Part shown: positions 16,082-24,550 of the stretch, one piece after another
How positions within the stretch are numbered: the stretch's first letter is position 1
Layout: every line of letters starts with the position of its first letter
Source: an uncultured Collinsella sp.
GTDB lineage: Bacteria > Actinomycetota > Coriobacteriia > Coriobacteriales > Coriobacteriaceae
Reading direction: 5' to 3'
Length of the DNA stretch: 64,000 bases
NCBI GenBank assembly: GCA_958450865.1
Contig: CAUDNY010000002.1
Coordinates: 186,001 to 250,000, forward strand
The notes under the pieces: generated by a model
Told to the model about the DNA's origin: nothing
Databases searched by the model: none
The model's input: only the letters and a program-made list of their open reading frames with translations
Translations under genes and position numbers: made by a program

Positions 16082-17285
16082 TGATGTGCTCGCAAACATA
16101 TTCGCGCATCGCTTGAACGTCGGGGTACTTAGGCATAGACCCCTTAATCACATTGTTGATGATCACATCGCTCTTTTTGTTCTCAATCCGATTGATACGC
16201 TCGGAATACTTGATGAGCTCTGTCTTAAACGAATCGTCGCGCACAAGAACAAAGACATTGTCTTTACGTCTCAGCACATCAAGGAGCTCCGAGTAATGAG
16301 TCGAAAAGAGCAAAGTTGCCCCATGGGGGTTCGTAACGGGAGAAGCAAAAAGCTCAATCACTGTGCCAACAAGTGATCTATTAAGACCCGTTTCAATCTC
16401 GTCCACAATCAGATAGCCCCCATTTCTGAGAGCGGTTATCGCTTGATTGACCAGCTCAGCGCCCAAGATCGTTCCATTTGACAGAACAGAAGTCGCGATC
16501 GCGACATTCATCACTCGCTCCGCTCGCTCACCCTTAAACTTAAGATGGAACACTTGGTTTTCCTTGTTCCAGACAAGATATTCAACACTCGGATCAAAAG
16601 CCTGAACAACAGGGGTTGGCAAGCTCGTCAAAGGCAGCGTGCGCTCGGGGGACTCCACCGAGACCACCTTTTTACCCGTGATGACAGACACGATTGACAT
16701 GTTGTCATCCAGAAAAGTTCGTTGGGCATCGTTAAGAACAAGGTCACCATCATCAGGCCCCTCACGAACCAGAATAGGCTCAGAAACATCCTTCAGATGC
16801 TCGATATTCAAAACGACCTTTCTAGAGACGCGCGATACGGGGCATCTCCAAAGCCATTCGTTCTCAAATGCAAGCGATTCCGCAAAAGAAGTATCCTCCG
16901 CAGCTACGCCATCTACTTTGCGAAGCCGAGACTCAATAAGATAGACCGAACCTTTTTCGAAAAAAACACAGGCAACATTGACTTGGCGCTCCAAGTTTCC
17001 GAGAACATCGGAGCCAGTTGCAAAGCGGCGCATAACAAAGCTGCCAGACATATAACCAAGTACAAAGCGCACGAGGTTGAGAGTCGTTGTCTTGCCGGAT
17101 GCGTTAACGCCAACAACGCCCATTACATTTTGAGAATAGAGCGAGGACCCAACTGGCAGCGGAAACACGTCAGCATAATTACCTTCTTCATCGCTCAAAA
17201 CTCGATCGGCAGCAATAAAATCAAGTTCTAAACGTTTGTCCTTAAATAGTGTGACCCCATCGATTCTTAATTTAAGAAGTTTCAC
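16074..17285 (-). CDS. AAA15/21-type ATPase of a two-gene defence-like module
   Basis: A 403-residue SMC/OLD-like ABC ATPase. It starts FKDKRLELDFIAAD after the usual 'LKLRIDGV' opening, has Walker A VGVNASGKTTTLNLV at about residue 60, Walker B YLIVDEIETGL and a switch His in LLFSTHYSELL. No second domain is fused. The GTG start has a strong GAGGAGG site five bases upstream. A palindrome at 17309-17337 overlaps the probable promoter. With the downstream TOPRIM-like gene it resembles ATPase/nuclease abortive-infection modules; this role is inferred. Confidence 0.78.
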   Translation of the reverse strand: MKLLKLRIDGVTLFKDKRLELDFIAADRVLSDEEGNYADVFPLPVGSSLYSQNVMGVVGVNASGKTTTLNLVRFVLGYMSGSFVMRRFATGSDVLGNLERQVNVACVFFEKGSVYLIESRLRKVDGVAAEDTSFAESLAFENEWLWRCPVSRVSRKVVLNIEHLKDVSEPILVREGPDDGDLVLNDAQRTFLDDNMSIVSVITGKKVVSVESPERTLPLTSLPTPVVQAFDPSVEYLVWNKENQVFHLKFKGERAERVMNVAIATSVLSNGTILGAELVNQAITALRNGGYLIVDEIETGLNRSLVGTVIELFASPVTNPHGATLLFSTHYSELLDVLRRKDNVFVLVRDDSFKTELIKYSERINRIENKKSDVIINNVIKGSMPKYPDVQAMREYVCEHING

Positions 17286-17308
17286 AGCGACCTCCTCTTA
17301 GACAATTC

Positions 17309-17337
17309 AATTATAAACAGTTTTCCTGTTTATAATT
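17309..17337. promoter_or_regulatory. Perfect 12-bp palindrome upstream of the ATPase gene
   Basis: AATTATAAACAG and its exact complement are separated by five bases, 24 bases before the GTG start. On the minus strand the right half contains TATAAT, so a -10 box lies inside it. It is a candidate operator for self-repression of the module; no adjacent regulator gene is visible. Confidence 0.55.
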
Positions 17338-17537
17338 TGAAAAACAAGATTTCTGAGAAAAGCTCAGTCATTTAAGTTCATGCACAGAGACCCCCGTCGA
17401 CCGTTGCGATGTTCGCAGACACGGTCCGTGCCCCCTTCGTCTGTGATTTATTGTTTATCCGCTGGAAATCACATAACGAGGTGCGGACCTTGTTCCGGTA
17501 TGCGATTATCAATTTACGAAAGAAACCATGCGCTATC

Positions 17538-17613
17538 GGCATACATCGATGACCTGACGAACGGTCGTCTCTATATGAACGCAGCCGGCTACTGCTACGG
17601 CCTGCCTGGCGGC
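17538..17613 (+). pseudogene. Relic of an unknown gene, copy 1
   Basis: This stretch encodes AYIDDLTNGRLYMNAAGYC in an open frame running 17380-17808 (142 aa, ending in low-information sequence). A diverged copy with an in-frame stop lies at 23041-23113 in the same orientation. The parent family is not recognised. The rest of the 513-base gap 17286-17798 shows no other gene. Confidence 0.4.
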
Positions 17614-17798
17614 AGCATCGTCATAATCAGGATATGCATCAACAGAAGAACGTCCGAATTCATAGCGAGACGAGTTCCCGAAGGGGAAATGCAAGCGCAA
17701 GGAGAGACTATGCCCATGAAGCCCTTCTCGATGGAGTCGAGAGAGAAGATAGCGCGGATTGACAACCATAGAAATGTCTTTCGCGACGCTGCCGTCCC

Positions 17799-18755
17799 TC
17801 ACCCATAGGCGAGCTCTACCAACGCTGGCATAACGCCTCCACTAGACACAGCCTTACCATAGCTCGCGTACTTGGCTAAAAGTGCGTTGCAAAAATCCGG
17901 TTCGACCTGTTTACAAAAGCTCAAGTGGCCTAAAACGCGAAGGGCGCATTCACGATCGCACTCGCGCATAAGCACCTGGTATAACGAGCGCTTTAACTCT
18001 GCCTTTCTTTGAGGTCCCAATCGCAGGACGCCATCACAGTCAAGATAGATGCCCGTGATTTTACGAAGGTGCCCTCGCCCAAAACAACGAGTTTTGTCAC
18101 TATTCAAATCAAAACCCTTTTGCCGTAGGCGACTACCAACAAAAGTTGAAATCTCCGCAGAGTCTATCCATTCAGTTGATGAAATGCAGATGTCGTCAGA
18201 GTATCGCGAGTAGACGAATCTTTCGCCTAGTCTAGCTGCAATCTCATGGTCAAACGAAGCCATTATGCGATTGGCAATGAAAGGCGAACACGGAGAACCC
18301 GTTGCAAGAGAACCCCGATAACATGATAAAGCTACGAGAAGATCGACATCGTCTGCAGTAAGACGCGAGCGAAATTCAGCGTTTGTCGACCGATACGTTC
18401 CCCCTGAAAACAAATTCCTAACCATTTGCTGAGTGCAGGACTCAAAGAAATGGCAAATATCAAGCAGAAGAAAATGACTGCTCTTAGCATGGAGCCCGGC
18501 ATTACGGCAGACGCTTGAACCCTTTTCGTAAGCTGTAGCGTAAGGAAGATCTATATCAAACTCCGTATTTATATAATCCGAAATCCAACATTGGACGAGC
18601 TTCAAATCTGGCAGAGGCGCAACAATCTTTCTCCCACCGGCAGAAAAACAGTGATACCTATCTGCCGTTGAGCTTACAAGGCCCAATAGCTGACAATTTG
18701 TCATTCCAAGGTCGAAGCAAATTCTATCCGCAATAGACACCGGCAACGCCTCCAT
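17799..18755 (-). CDS. Retron reverse transcriptase
   Basis: Copies the msd part of the retron RNA into msDNA. The protein has 318 residues. Key positions are NAGLH at 85-89 (retron region X), LLDICHFF near 97-104 with the motif-A Asp, ATGSPCSP at 151-158, catalytic YSDD at 185-188, and ITG at 233-235 in place of the usual VTG (region Y). It overlaps the effector stop by 32 bases. The order ncRNA-effector-RT matches Eco1 (Ec86)-type retrons. The reverse transcriptase call is firm; the close relationship to Eco1 rests on motifs and synteny. Confidence 0.93.
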   Translation of the reverse strand: MEALPVSIADRICFDLGMTNCQLLGLVSSTADRYHCFSAGGRKIVAPLPDLKLVQCWISDYINTEFDIDLPYATAYEKGSSVCRNAGLHAKSSHFLLLDICHFFESCTQQMVRNLFSGGTYRSTNAEFRSRLTADDVDLLVALSCYRGSLATGSPCSPFIANRIMASFDHEIAARLGERFVYSRYSDDICISSTEWIDSAEISTFVGSRLRQKGFDLNSDKTRCFGRGHLRKITGIYLDCDGVLRLGPQRKAELKRSLYQVLMRECDRECALRVLGHLSFCKQVEPDFCNALLAKYASYGKAVSSGGVMPALVELAYG

Positions 18756-19764
18756 ACCCCATTGATCTCTTACGAAGGATTACCCGCGCCCTCATATTTA
18801 AGAAATCTCGGTCTTCGTATCCCTTAAACATGAAATAGGAATCAAGGTGTATCGTGCTTTTAATCAGATAATCAGGACCCCTATTGCATCTCACTTTAGA
18901 AACAAGACCGGTAGCTTTCATCATGCAGCAAACATCCGACCAAGATATCGGAACGCCGGCATTTTTCATGTCTGCATTTAAAATGGGCGAGAATATTTTG
19001 AGCTTACTAGCACGAAAGCCTTTAGCCGCACAGTATATCGTTCGTAAATCGGTCTCCGACATGGGGCCCAATATTTGAAGCAAATCAAGTAACTCATGGA
19101 CGAGCGAGCCCACGTTAATCTTGGACTCGTCTCGATTGATCATCTTTCTAGCGGCCTTTAGGCCAGCCTTGCCCCGCTTAGTAGCATTAACGCCAATAAG
19201 GGGTCTTAGTTCAGAAACAAAGCGGCACAAGTCAGGCGAAGACATTGGGTTATTTAAGTCTAAGTAAAAGACTTTGTTAAGCGAAGAGTCGCCCATGGCT
19301 ATTTCTTCCACTGGCCCATCAATCAAGAAGCTCCGAGAGCCCTTATATTGCTTTCCAACAGCAACAGAGGTAATCCAAGCGGCATGAGGCAAAGCGGAGA
19401 AAGCACCCAACTCGCAAAAAGATCCACAGCTCTCTGCAAAAATCAATATCCAGTCCGATATATCGGCAAGCATGGCCTCTTGCTGAAGTAAATTAAGTCT
19501 CGAACCGTCCATTTCCGCCGCTACGTCTTCGGCGGTAAGACAAAAAACGTTTTTTAAAGCCTCAGTGTGATTGTTGGACACATAAGCTCTAAAGAATCGT
19601 CGAGAGGAATGCAGGCTCTGATCACCGCCGCAGGGAAAGATAAACAAGGGCAGTTTATTAACGTCACGATTAACCCTCAGATGATTTCTCAGGATATTCA
19701 AATCAGTTTTACTGATACAGTCGCAGAGAATTGCACCTCGATTCCAATAAGGACAAGGCCGCAC
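18724..19764 (-). CDS. Retron effector, nucleoside-deoxyribosyltransferase-like (Eco1 type)
   Basis: Resembles the toxic effector of retron Eco1, an N-glycosidase-fold protein with a C-terminal helical/winged-helix half that msDNA and RT hold inactive. Matching segments are FIFPCGGD (41-48), DWILIFAESCGSFCELGAFS (104-123, with E111 and E118) and SRSFLIDGPV; Eco1 has the same pattern. The C-terminal half contains a DNA-binding-like region. The 346-residue reading starts at a GTG inside the retron RNA's a2 arm with no ribosome-binding site. A start slightly downstream (non-ATG, between 19764 and about 19700) is more likely. The phage-defence role is inferred from the family. Confidence 0.88.
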   Translation of the reverse strand: MRPCPYWNRGAILCDCISKTDLNILRNHLRVNRDVNKLPLFIFPCGGDQSLHSSRRFFRAYVSNNHTEALKNVFCLTAEDVAAEMDGSRLNLLQQEAMLADISDWILIFAESCGSFCELGAFSALPHAAWITSVAVGKQYKGSRSFLIDGPVEEIAMGDSSLNKVFYLDLNNPMSSPDLCRFVSELRPLIGVNATKRGKAGLKAARKMINRDESKINVGSLVHELLDLLQILGPMSETDLRTIYCAAKGFRASKLKIFSPILNADMKNAGVPISWSDVCCMMKATGLVSKVRCNRGPDYLIKSTIHLDSYFMFKGYEDRDFLNMRARVILRKRSMGYGGVAGVYCG

Positions 19765-19919
19765 AGTCCGTGCATATGGTCATTCCGTAGGCACGGTTTC
19801 GGGTCCGTGGCTATGGAATGACCATATGCACGGACCCGAATTGGTAAAAACGTCTCAGTCCATCTTTAACAGAGGACTCGCTCCAGTCGGGGCGATCAAT
19901 GACTAGCTGCGACCTTGTC
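19752..19919 (-). ncRNA. Retron msr-msd RNA
   Basis: Read on the minus strand, a1 (19908-19919, GACAAGGTCGCA) pairs with a2 (19752-19763, TGCGGCCTTGTC) over 12 bp with one G-U. Just inside a2 is a long msd hairpin with a 25-bp stem (19766-19790 against 19811-19835, one G-U), topped by a CACGG/CCGTG inner hairpin. The msr between a1 and msd (about 19842-19907) begins AGCTAG, offering a G for the 2'-5' branch, and contains short stem-loops such as AGTCC/GGACT. A possible promoter TTGGGA-17-TATAGC lies near 19970-20000. Confidence 0.88.
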
Positions 19920-20038
19920 TCAAGTAACTTTACCATCACAATTAGTGCCTAAGGTTTGATATTAGCCGGCTATAAATAGAAAGCACGCTAGTCCCAAATC
20001 AAGTTTATGCTTCAAAATGCGCTCTATCGAGCAGCGAG

Positions 20039-20362
20039 TCACCTATTCCCGGCTGCTACTCGCGTAGGATCAAACCTCGCCCTCAACCCCCCCTTCTTCT
20101 TGCATAACACATGTATCGCGTGTTCGCCCAAGATTGCCGTGCACAGCTTCAACACCGCACCCTTTACGACGTTGAAGAAGTTCTTAAGAAACGGTGCGTC
20201 CATGTCGTAGTGGTTCACGTTCCTAAACAGCGCATAGATTGCCAGAAACGTTTGGGCAATGACCACGACAACACTCATTGCAAGAGCATTGTAGGGCGAC
20301 TGGGAAAGCCGCACCAAGGGCCTCAAGCGCAGTTGGGCAAACCAATCTCCGGCGACCAACAA
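20039..20362 (-). CDS. Small hypothetical membrane protein or relic
   Basis: A 107-residue frame with one likely membrane helix (MSVVVVIAQTFLAIYALF) followed by a basic tail. No clear ribosome-binding site precedes either possible ATG, and no family is recognised. It lies between the retron RNA and the transposase relic. It could equally be non-functional sequence. Confidence 0.25.
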   Translation of the reverse strand: MLVAGDWFAQLRLRPLVRLSQSPYNALAMSVVVVIAQTFLAIYALFRNVNHYDMDAPFLKNFFNVVKGAVLKLCTAILGEHAIHVLCKKKGGLRARFDPTRVAAGNR

Positions 20363-20529
20363 TCCGTCTTGGGCAGTCTTAATAACCCATAGGGAAAGTA
20401 GTTACGCACAAGGAGGTGACGCATAATTTCTTTCACAAATTGACAAACACATAGAGGGACACGGTCCACGCGTCTTCATATGATTTCTGGCGACTAGACA
20501 ATAAACCATCGAGGAAAGGGGCACGGCAG

Positions 20530-21140
20530 TATTTGCGAACATCGTATCAGTCGACGCCGAGTCGTCCGAGCCCGTCGGGGCCGAACGCTACGAGAGGGCG
20601 GCGGGCCGGGAGGTCAACCGCAGCGGCCACTACGCGAGGAAGCTCGTCACCGGGGCAGGGGAAGTCGAGCTCGGCGTGCCGAAACTCCGCGGCGCGACCT
20701 TCCGGACGGCTGTCATCGAGCGCTACCGCAGGCGCGAGACCTCGGTCGAGGAGGCCATCGTCGAGATGTACCTGGCGGGCGTCTCAACCAGGAGGATCGA
20801 GGACGTCTCCGAGCTCCCCTGGGGGGGGCGCCGGTGTCCACCGCGAGGACGGTGCGCGACGGGTTCGCCGAGACGCTTGCCTACACGGAATTCCCGCCGG
20901 AGCGCTGGCGCCGGATCAGGTAGAACGACGGGGTCGAGCGCATCAACCGCGAGATCAGGAGGAGGACGAAGGTCGTCGGAACCTTCCCGGACGGCAACTC
21001 GACCCTCATGCTGGTGACGACGAGACTGAAGTTCATAGTGAAGCAAAATGCGGCAAGAGGAGATGCCTGGATATATCGAAGCTGGACGAGATGGACGAGC
21101 TGAAGGGAGAGGCGAAGGGCCAGAAGAGGATGGGGCCGAG
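20530..21140 (+). pseudogene. IS256 (Mutator)-type transposase, internally deleted relic
   Basis: The N-terminal part reads ERYERAAGREVNRSGHYARK then VPKLRGATFRTAVIERYRRR and VEMYLAGVSTRRIEDV, matching IS256-family transposases. After a frameshift near 20820 comes the family's C-terminal signature VERINREIRRRTKVVGTFP and STLMLVTTRLKF, with a stop codon just before it. The catalytic DDE core between these parts is missing, so the element cannot be active. Its high GC contrasts with the AT-rich island genes, so it probably inserted from a host-like background. No clear terminal repeats were found. Confidence 0.78.
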
Positions 21141-21243
21141 GACGGCTAAATCAATTTGCGAAAGAATCATGACGGTACCCGAAAATGTGACCCAACCCCT
21201 CACTCTGCCGTCGAGTCATTATGATAATTAACAACGTAAAACG

Positions 21244-21972
21244 ATGAGGAGCCCAGGCGGAACTCAAGTAGACGGGAACAACGTGCAATCAATCGAACCT
21301 CTAAAAACCACGGACGGTCTGGGCGAAGGCAAAGGCGGCATTTGGAAGAAGTGGCCTTGGAAAGACCTAGATCACTATGAATTAATGTCTGATCTTATTC
21401 TTAAGGCTAACTACAGCATTCAGGACTTCAATGCTGTCATCAAAGACGGTTTTTCTCCCAGCATTAAGGACACTGTATTTCTGGTAGCACTTGCCACCTG
21501 GATTAAAGATGCATACTGGCAGATTAATTACGCCTGCTTGAAAGAAGTAATTAGAACCAAATTCGAGTTCTCAAGACAGAATGAACTCACAGAGGCGCGT
21601 AATTATCTTGAAGCGGTTCGCTCAATCGTAATTGCACACCCCCTAAATTCGACGAGGCATGAAGAATACGGCTTTGGTCCAGAAGGACGAATTTGTATTG
21701 ATATGCGACGGAAAAGCCTTCTCGATTCATATCCGGGCAGAGTGATCTATCGCATTACACCAAAAGGATTCAAAGAAACCGACAGTGTCGAGGACAACGA
21801 AATTGCACTAATGACCTGTCGCCGAAATAAAACAGAAAATGGCAAGCTACATTTTGAAAGATGTTGCCTGGATATGTGCGATATCCGCAACTCAGCCCAA
21901 GTCTACATTGACGCCTTGTACGAACTCGATCGACATCTCGGTCGACTAAGAAAGAAAGACTTCGAAACATGA
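21244..21972 (+). CDS. Hypothetical protein with HEPN-like R-x5-H motif
   Basis: A 242-residue protein of moderate GC, mostly helical in appearance. Residues 120-140 read NYLEAVRSIVIAHPLNSTRH. The R126…H132 spacing and the AHPL context resemble HEPN-fold proteins, in which R-x4-6-H forms the RNase site. It converges on the gene at 21985-22923 with 12 bases between stops. The start may be internal, since the first 30 residues are low-information. Function unknown; an accessory or toxin role is inferred from the motif and the island. Confidence 0.5.
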   Translation: MRSPGGTQVDGNNVQSIEPLKTTDGLGEGKGGIWKKWPWKDLDHYELMSDLILKANYSIQDFNAVIKDGFSPSIKDTVFLVALATWIKDAYWQINYACLKEVIRTKFEFSRQNELTEARNYLEAVRSIVIAHPLNSTRHEEYGFGPEGRICIDMRRKSLLDSYPGRVIYRITPKGFKETDSVEDNEIALMTCRRNKTENGKLHFERCCLDMCDIRNSAQVYIDALYELDRHLGRLRKKDFET

Positions 21973-21984
21973 GTGTGATCTTCT

Positions 21985-22923
21985 CTAGCGAATTGATCTA
22001 CGCTCAGCCGTAACTGCATTTTGAACATCCTTTAGATGCTTCTGCGCCTTTCGGCGTATATCTTTTAAATCCTTAACTGGATCAACGTCAACCTCATTAA
22101 AAACATGGGTTATATCACCGTCACGATATGCAACAAAGGAAATGCCGCCTAACTTGCCGACAGCTTTGCCGTGCTGCGATAGCAATTTCTTCATATCTCT
22201 GCGAACGGCACGTATTCTAGGCTCAGCACAATCCAGAAAATGGCAGAATAATTTAAGCACAAGCTCCTGGTACTTCATGTTTGTATACCTGAAGCAAAGG
22301 TACGAGCAGCCGGACGAATCACGTTCTTTCATTATCGAAATTGACTTGCTTAAAAAAGCGCGCAGCTTTGGCAAGGTATTGTAGTCGCGCAAATCGGCAA
22401 TTTGGTCAAGATCAAATCGGACCCTAATCAAACCGTTTTCCCTAACACGCGAAACAACGGTTTGACCATGCTGAACGGGATTTCGAATCTCATACATAAA
22501 AACATAGAGGCCACCTCGGTCATACCAAGCAGAAGGCAACTTCCAATATTTTTTATATAGTTCTTTTTCAGAACCTCGATCATAAACCCGCATGACCGCT
22601 TGCATTCTATCGACAAGACCACGGGCTGCGGATACATAATTACCAAAGGCGGCGTTAACAACAGTCCTTTCGCCAAAACCACCGCTGGTAAAGCCGTCGG
22701 GCAAGAAGTCAGACCGATCGCACGGAACCAGGCGCCGCAGTTCACCGTAGTTCCATCGAAACTGTTCATACAGTTGGTTAACCTCCCAAAATGACCGCAC
22801 AACACCGTCATACTCTTTCACTTTGGTTGCAGAATCGCCCTCGAGATATTCAATCTTTGAAAGCGCTTCCTGGGCTTCGTCGCTCACCGATTGAAGCGGC
22901 AAAACATGAACTAAATCTGCCAA
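21985..22923 (-). CDS. Hypothetical protein with HEPN-like RNPVQH motif
   Basis: A 312-residue, charged, mainly helical protein. Residues 144-153 read YEIRNPVQHG; R147 and H152 match the R-N-x3-H signature of HEPN ribonucleases. The rest has no recognised domain. The C-terminal half is rich in Lys/Arg and Asp (KDLKDIRRKAQKHLKDV). It faces the 242-residue HEPN-like protein tail to tail. Other members of such families are toxins or phage-triggered RNases. Activity here is unproven. Confidence 0.5.
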   Translation of the reverse strand: MADLVHVLPLQSVSDEAQEALSKIEYLEGDSATKVKEYDGVVRSFWEVNQLYEQFRWNYGELRRLVPCDRSDFLPDGFTSGGFGERTVVNAAFGNYVSAARGLVDRMQAVMRVYDRGSEKELYKKYWKLPSAWYDRGGLYVFMYEIRNPVQHGQTVVSRVRENGLIRVRFDLDQIADLRDYNTLPKLRAFLSKSISIMKERDSSGCSYLCFRYTNMKYQELVLKLFCHFLDCAEPRIRAVRRDMKKLLSQHGKAVGKLGGISFVAYRDGDITHVFNEVDVDPVKDLKDIRRKAQKHLKDVQNAVTAERRSIR

Positions 22924-23040
22924 AGTAATTCCCCCTTGAATCCCAGATATATGTATCGGCCCGAAGCAACACCGCCCATGAAAGGACGCCTAGCATCAAA
23001 ACGGCAACATCGCATGTCCACTCAAGTTCGAACCCAGAGA

Positions 23041-23113
23041 GGCATACATCGACGACCTAATAAACGGGCATTTCTACATCAATGCTGCCGACAACTAACA
23101 TGGCCTGCCTGGC
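23041..23113 (+). pseudogene. Relic of an unknown gene, copy 2
   Basis: Aligns base-for-base (about two thirds identical by eye) with 17538-17613, sharing GGCATACATCGA-GACCT near the start and GGCCTGCCTGGCG at the end, but with a TAA stop in the frame. The surrounding gap 22924-23361 (438 bases) contains nothing else recognisable. Confidence 0.4.
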
Positions 23114-23361
23114 GAACAGGGCAATCCGTTCTAGGCGTCCATGGCTCCCAGGGTGCGCCCCATCAGGATCCCCTGATACACTAGCCCTCAACTAACTGCA
23201 CACAAAACCTCGGCCGAGTTTTATGTTCAAGAAGAAACCCCTCACGCTAAAGCAACAGTTAGCTTTGTGAGATCACCCTGGAGCAGATGCAGCAATGACA
23301 TCACTAGCGACAACAGCCAGTTATAATTTCAACCTGGCCTATTTAAATCGCGCTGTGCCCC

Positions 23362-24420
23362 CTATCGCAAAGCTAATAGTTCATGGCCGTGTTTGTTAGG
23401 ACGATAGCCGCAAAACGAGTACAGCTCCGATTCGCACTCAGTTCCTGGACAGACAAGCTCATCTTCAAAAAACAGATGATTAAGACAAACAGGGTTCTTG
23501 GAATGTTCAAGACACAGGTAACGTCCAGCTTTACTGGAATAATGCCAGCGCCCAAAGTCGACAATCATTGATTTAAGTGCGTTGGCGGAGCGCCTTCCAA
23601 AATATATCCCTCGAATTGACAAATTTCCATGTGCGACATCCGGAGTCATTCTTAAATTAAGCCCTCTGCCACCGCCCACAGGACTATAAGCAACACAGGG
23701 TTCGTATGAATAAAACTCATCAACAATTGCATTGCTCAATTGATAGGTAGTCTCACCGAGAACTTCAAAGGGGCGAGAAAACTCTTGATGCAAATAATCA
23801 TGCAGCAGGCAGTATTGTCCGAATGCAGTCGGGCTTTGCCCAAACAGCCTACGCACTTCGGAAGGAATATAAACACCAATACCAATAGCTTTAATAGGTC
23901 TAGCGACCTCATACGCTATCAAAGCAAATTGGTCATCAACGTTCACCCTGGCTTCGTCAAGCGTCGTGACTGGGTCACCGCAATTGACATATAAATAGCT
24001 CTCACCGGGTTTATTTAATCGCCCAAAATTGGTCACGCAGTTATTCGGTGGCTCCCACAGTTGACCCTGGTCAATAAACTGAGCTCCATAATCGAGAGAA
24101 GAAGAGACACTTCGCGCACGAAAAACAGTCGCCCCCTTAGGTAAACTAATGTATTCAGGAAACTGTAAGTACATGCCATCAACACGAAGCTGATTATGCA
24201 ATATTTCTTGAGCATTTTCATGGCGGACATCAGCCCAGAGAGAACTTAGAGCTGGCAGCCTACATTCAAATTCCGCCTTTTCCAATGCAGCAATAAAACC
24301 ATCCAAGTCACCTTGAATACAATTAAACATCCTCGCAATAACTGAGCTATCAAGGGGCTGACCAAGCTCTCCAGCAGAAATAAACATAGAACGATGCAAG
24401 ATAAAACGTCCTCCAAACAA
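23362..24420 (-). CDS. RES-domain protein
   Basis: A 352-residue protein. RES-fold proteins include toxins that phosphorolyse NAD+. Visible signature: FRARSV at 100-105 (the Arg), GRLNKPGESYLYV at 133-145 (GR-N--G pattern) and TTLDEAR at 152-158 (the Glu), then SNAIVDEFY near 235. The extra 90-residue N-terminal region is not part of a typical RES toxin of 150-230 residues. No Xre/MbcA-type antitoxin gene is adjacent; the neighbours are relic sequence and a glf fragment. It may therefore be a stand-alone defence or metabolic RES protein. Confidence 0.68.
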   Translation of the reverse strand: MFGGRFILHRSMFISAGELGQPLDSSVIARMFNCIQGDLDGFIAALEKAEFECRLPALSSLWADVRHENAQEILHNQLRVDGMYLQFPEYISLPKGATVFRARSVSSSLDYGAQFIDQGQLWEPPNNCVTNFGRLNKPGESYLYVNCGDPVTTLDEARVNVDDQFALIAYEVARPIKAIGIGVYIPSEVRRLFGQSPTAFGQYCLLHDYLHQEFSRPFEVLGETTYQLSNAIVDEFYSYEPCVAYSPVGGGRGLNLRMTPDVAHGNLSIRGIYFGRRSANALKSMIVDFGRWHYSSKAGRYLCLEHSKNPVCLNHLFFEDELVCPGTECESELYSFCGYRPNKHGHELLALR

Positions 24421-24550
24421 AACCAGACAATCACGCGCGCCAAGGTCAAATTTACTCGGTCATTACAAAATAATATTACCCTGCAGAATAACCGAGAATA
24501 ACCTGTGGCCAACACCACCATCCAACCCAAAGCCCACCTCCAGCCCCCAT

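Noticed and set aside
17799..18755. Diversity-generating retroelement or group II intron
   Set aside because: There are no template/variable repeats and no maturase domain. The ncRNA, effector and NAxxH motif instead identify a retron.
20530..21140. Active insertion sequence
   Set aside because: The transposase has lost its catalytic core, contains a stop and a frameshift, and no terminal repeats were seen.
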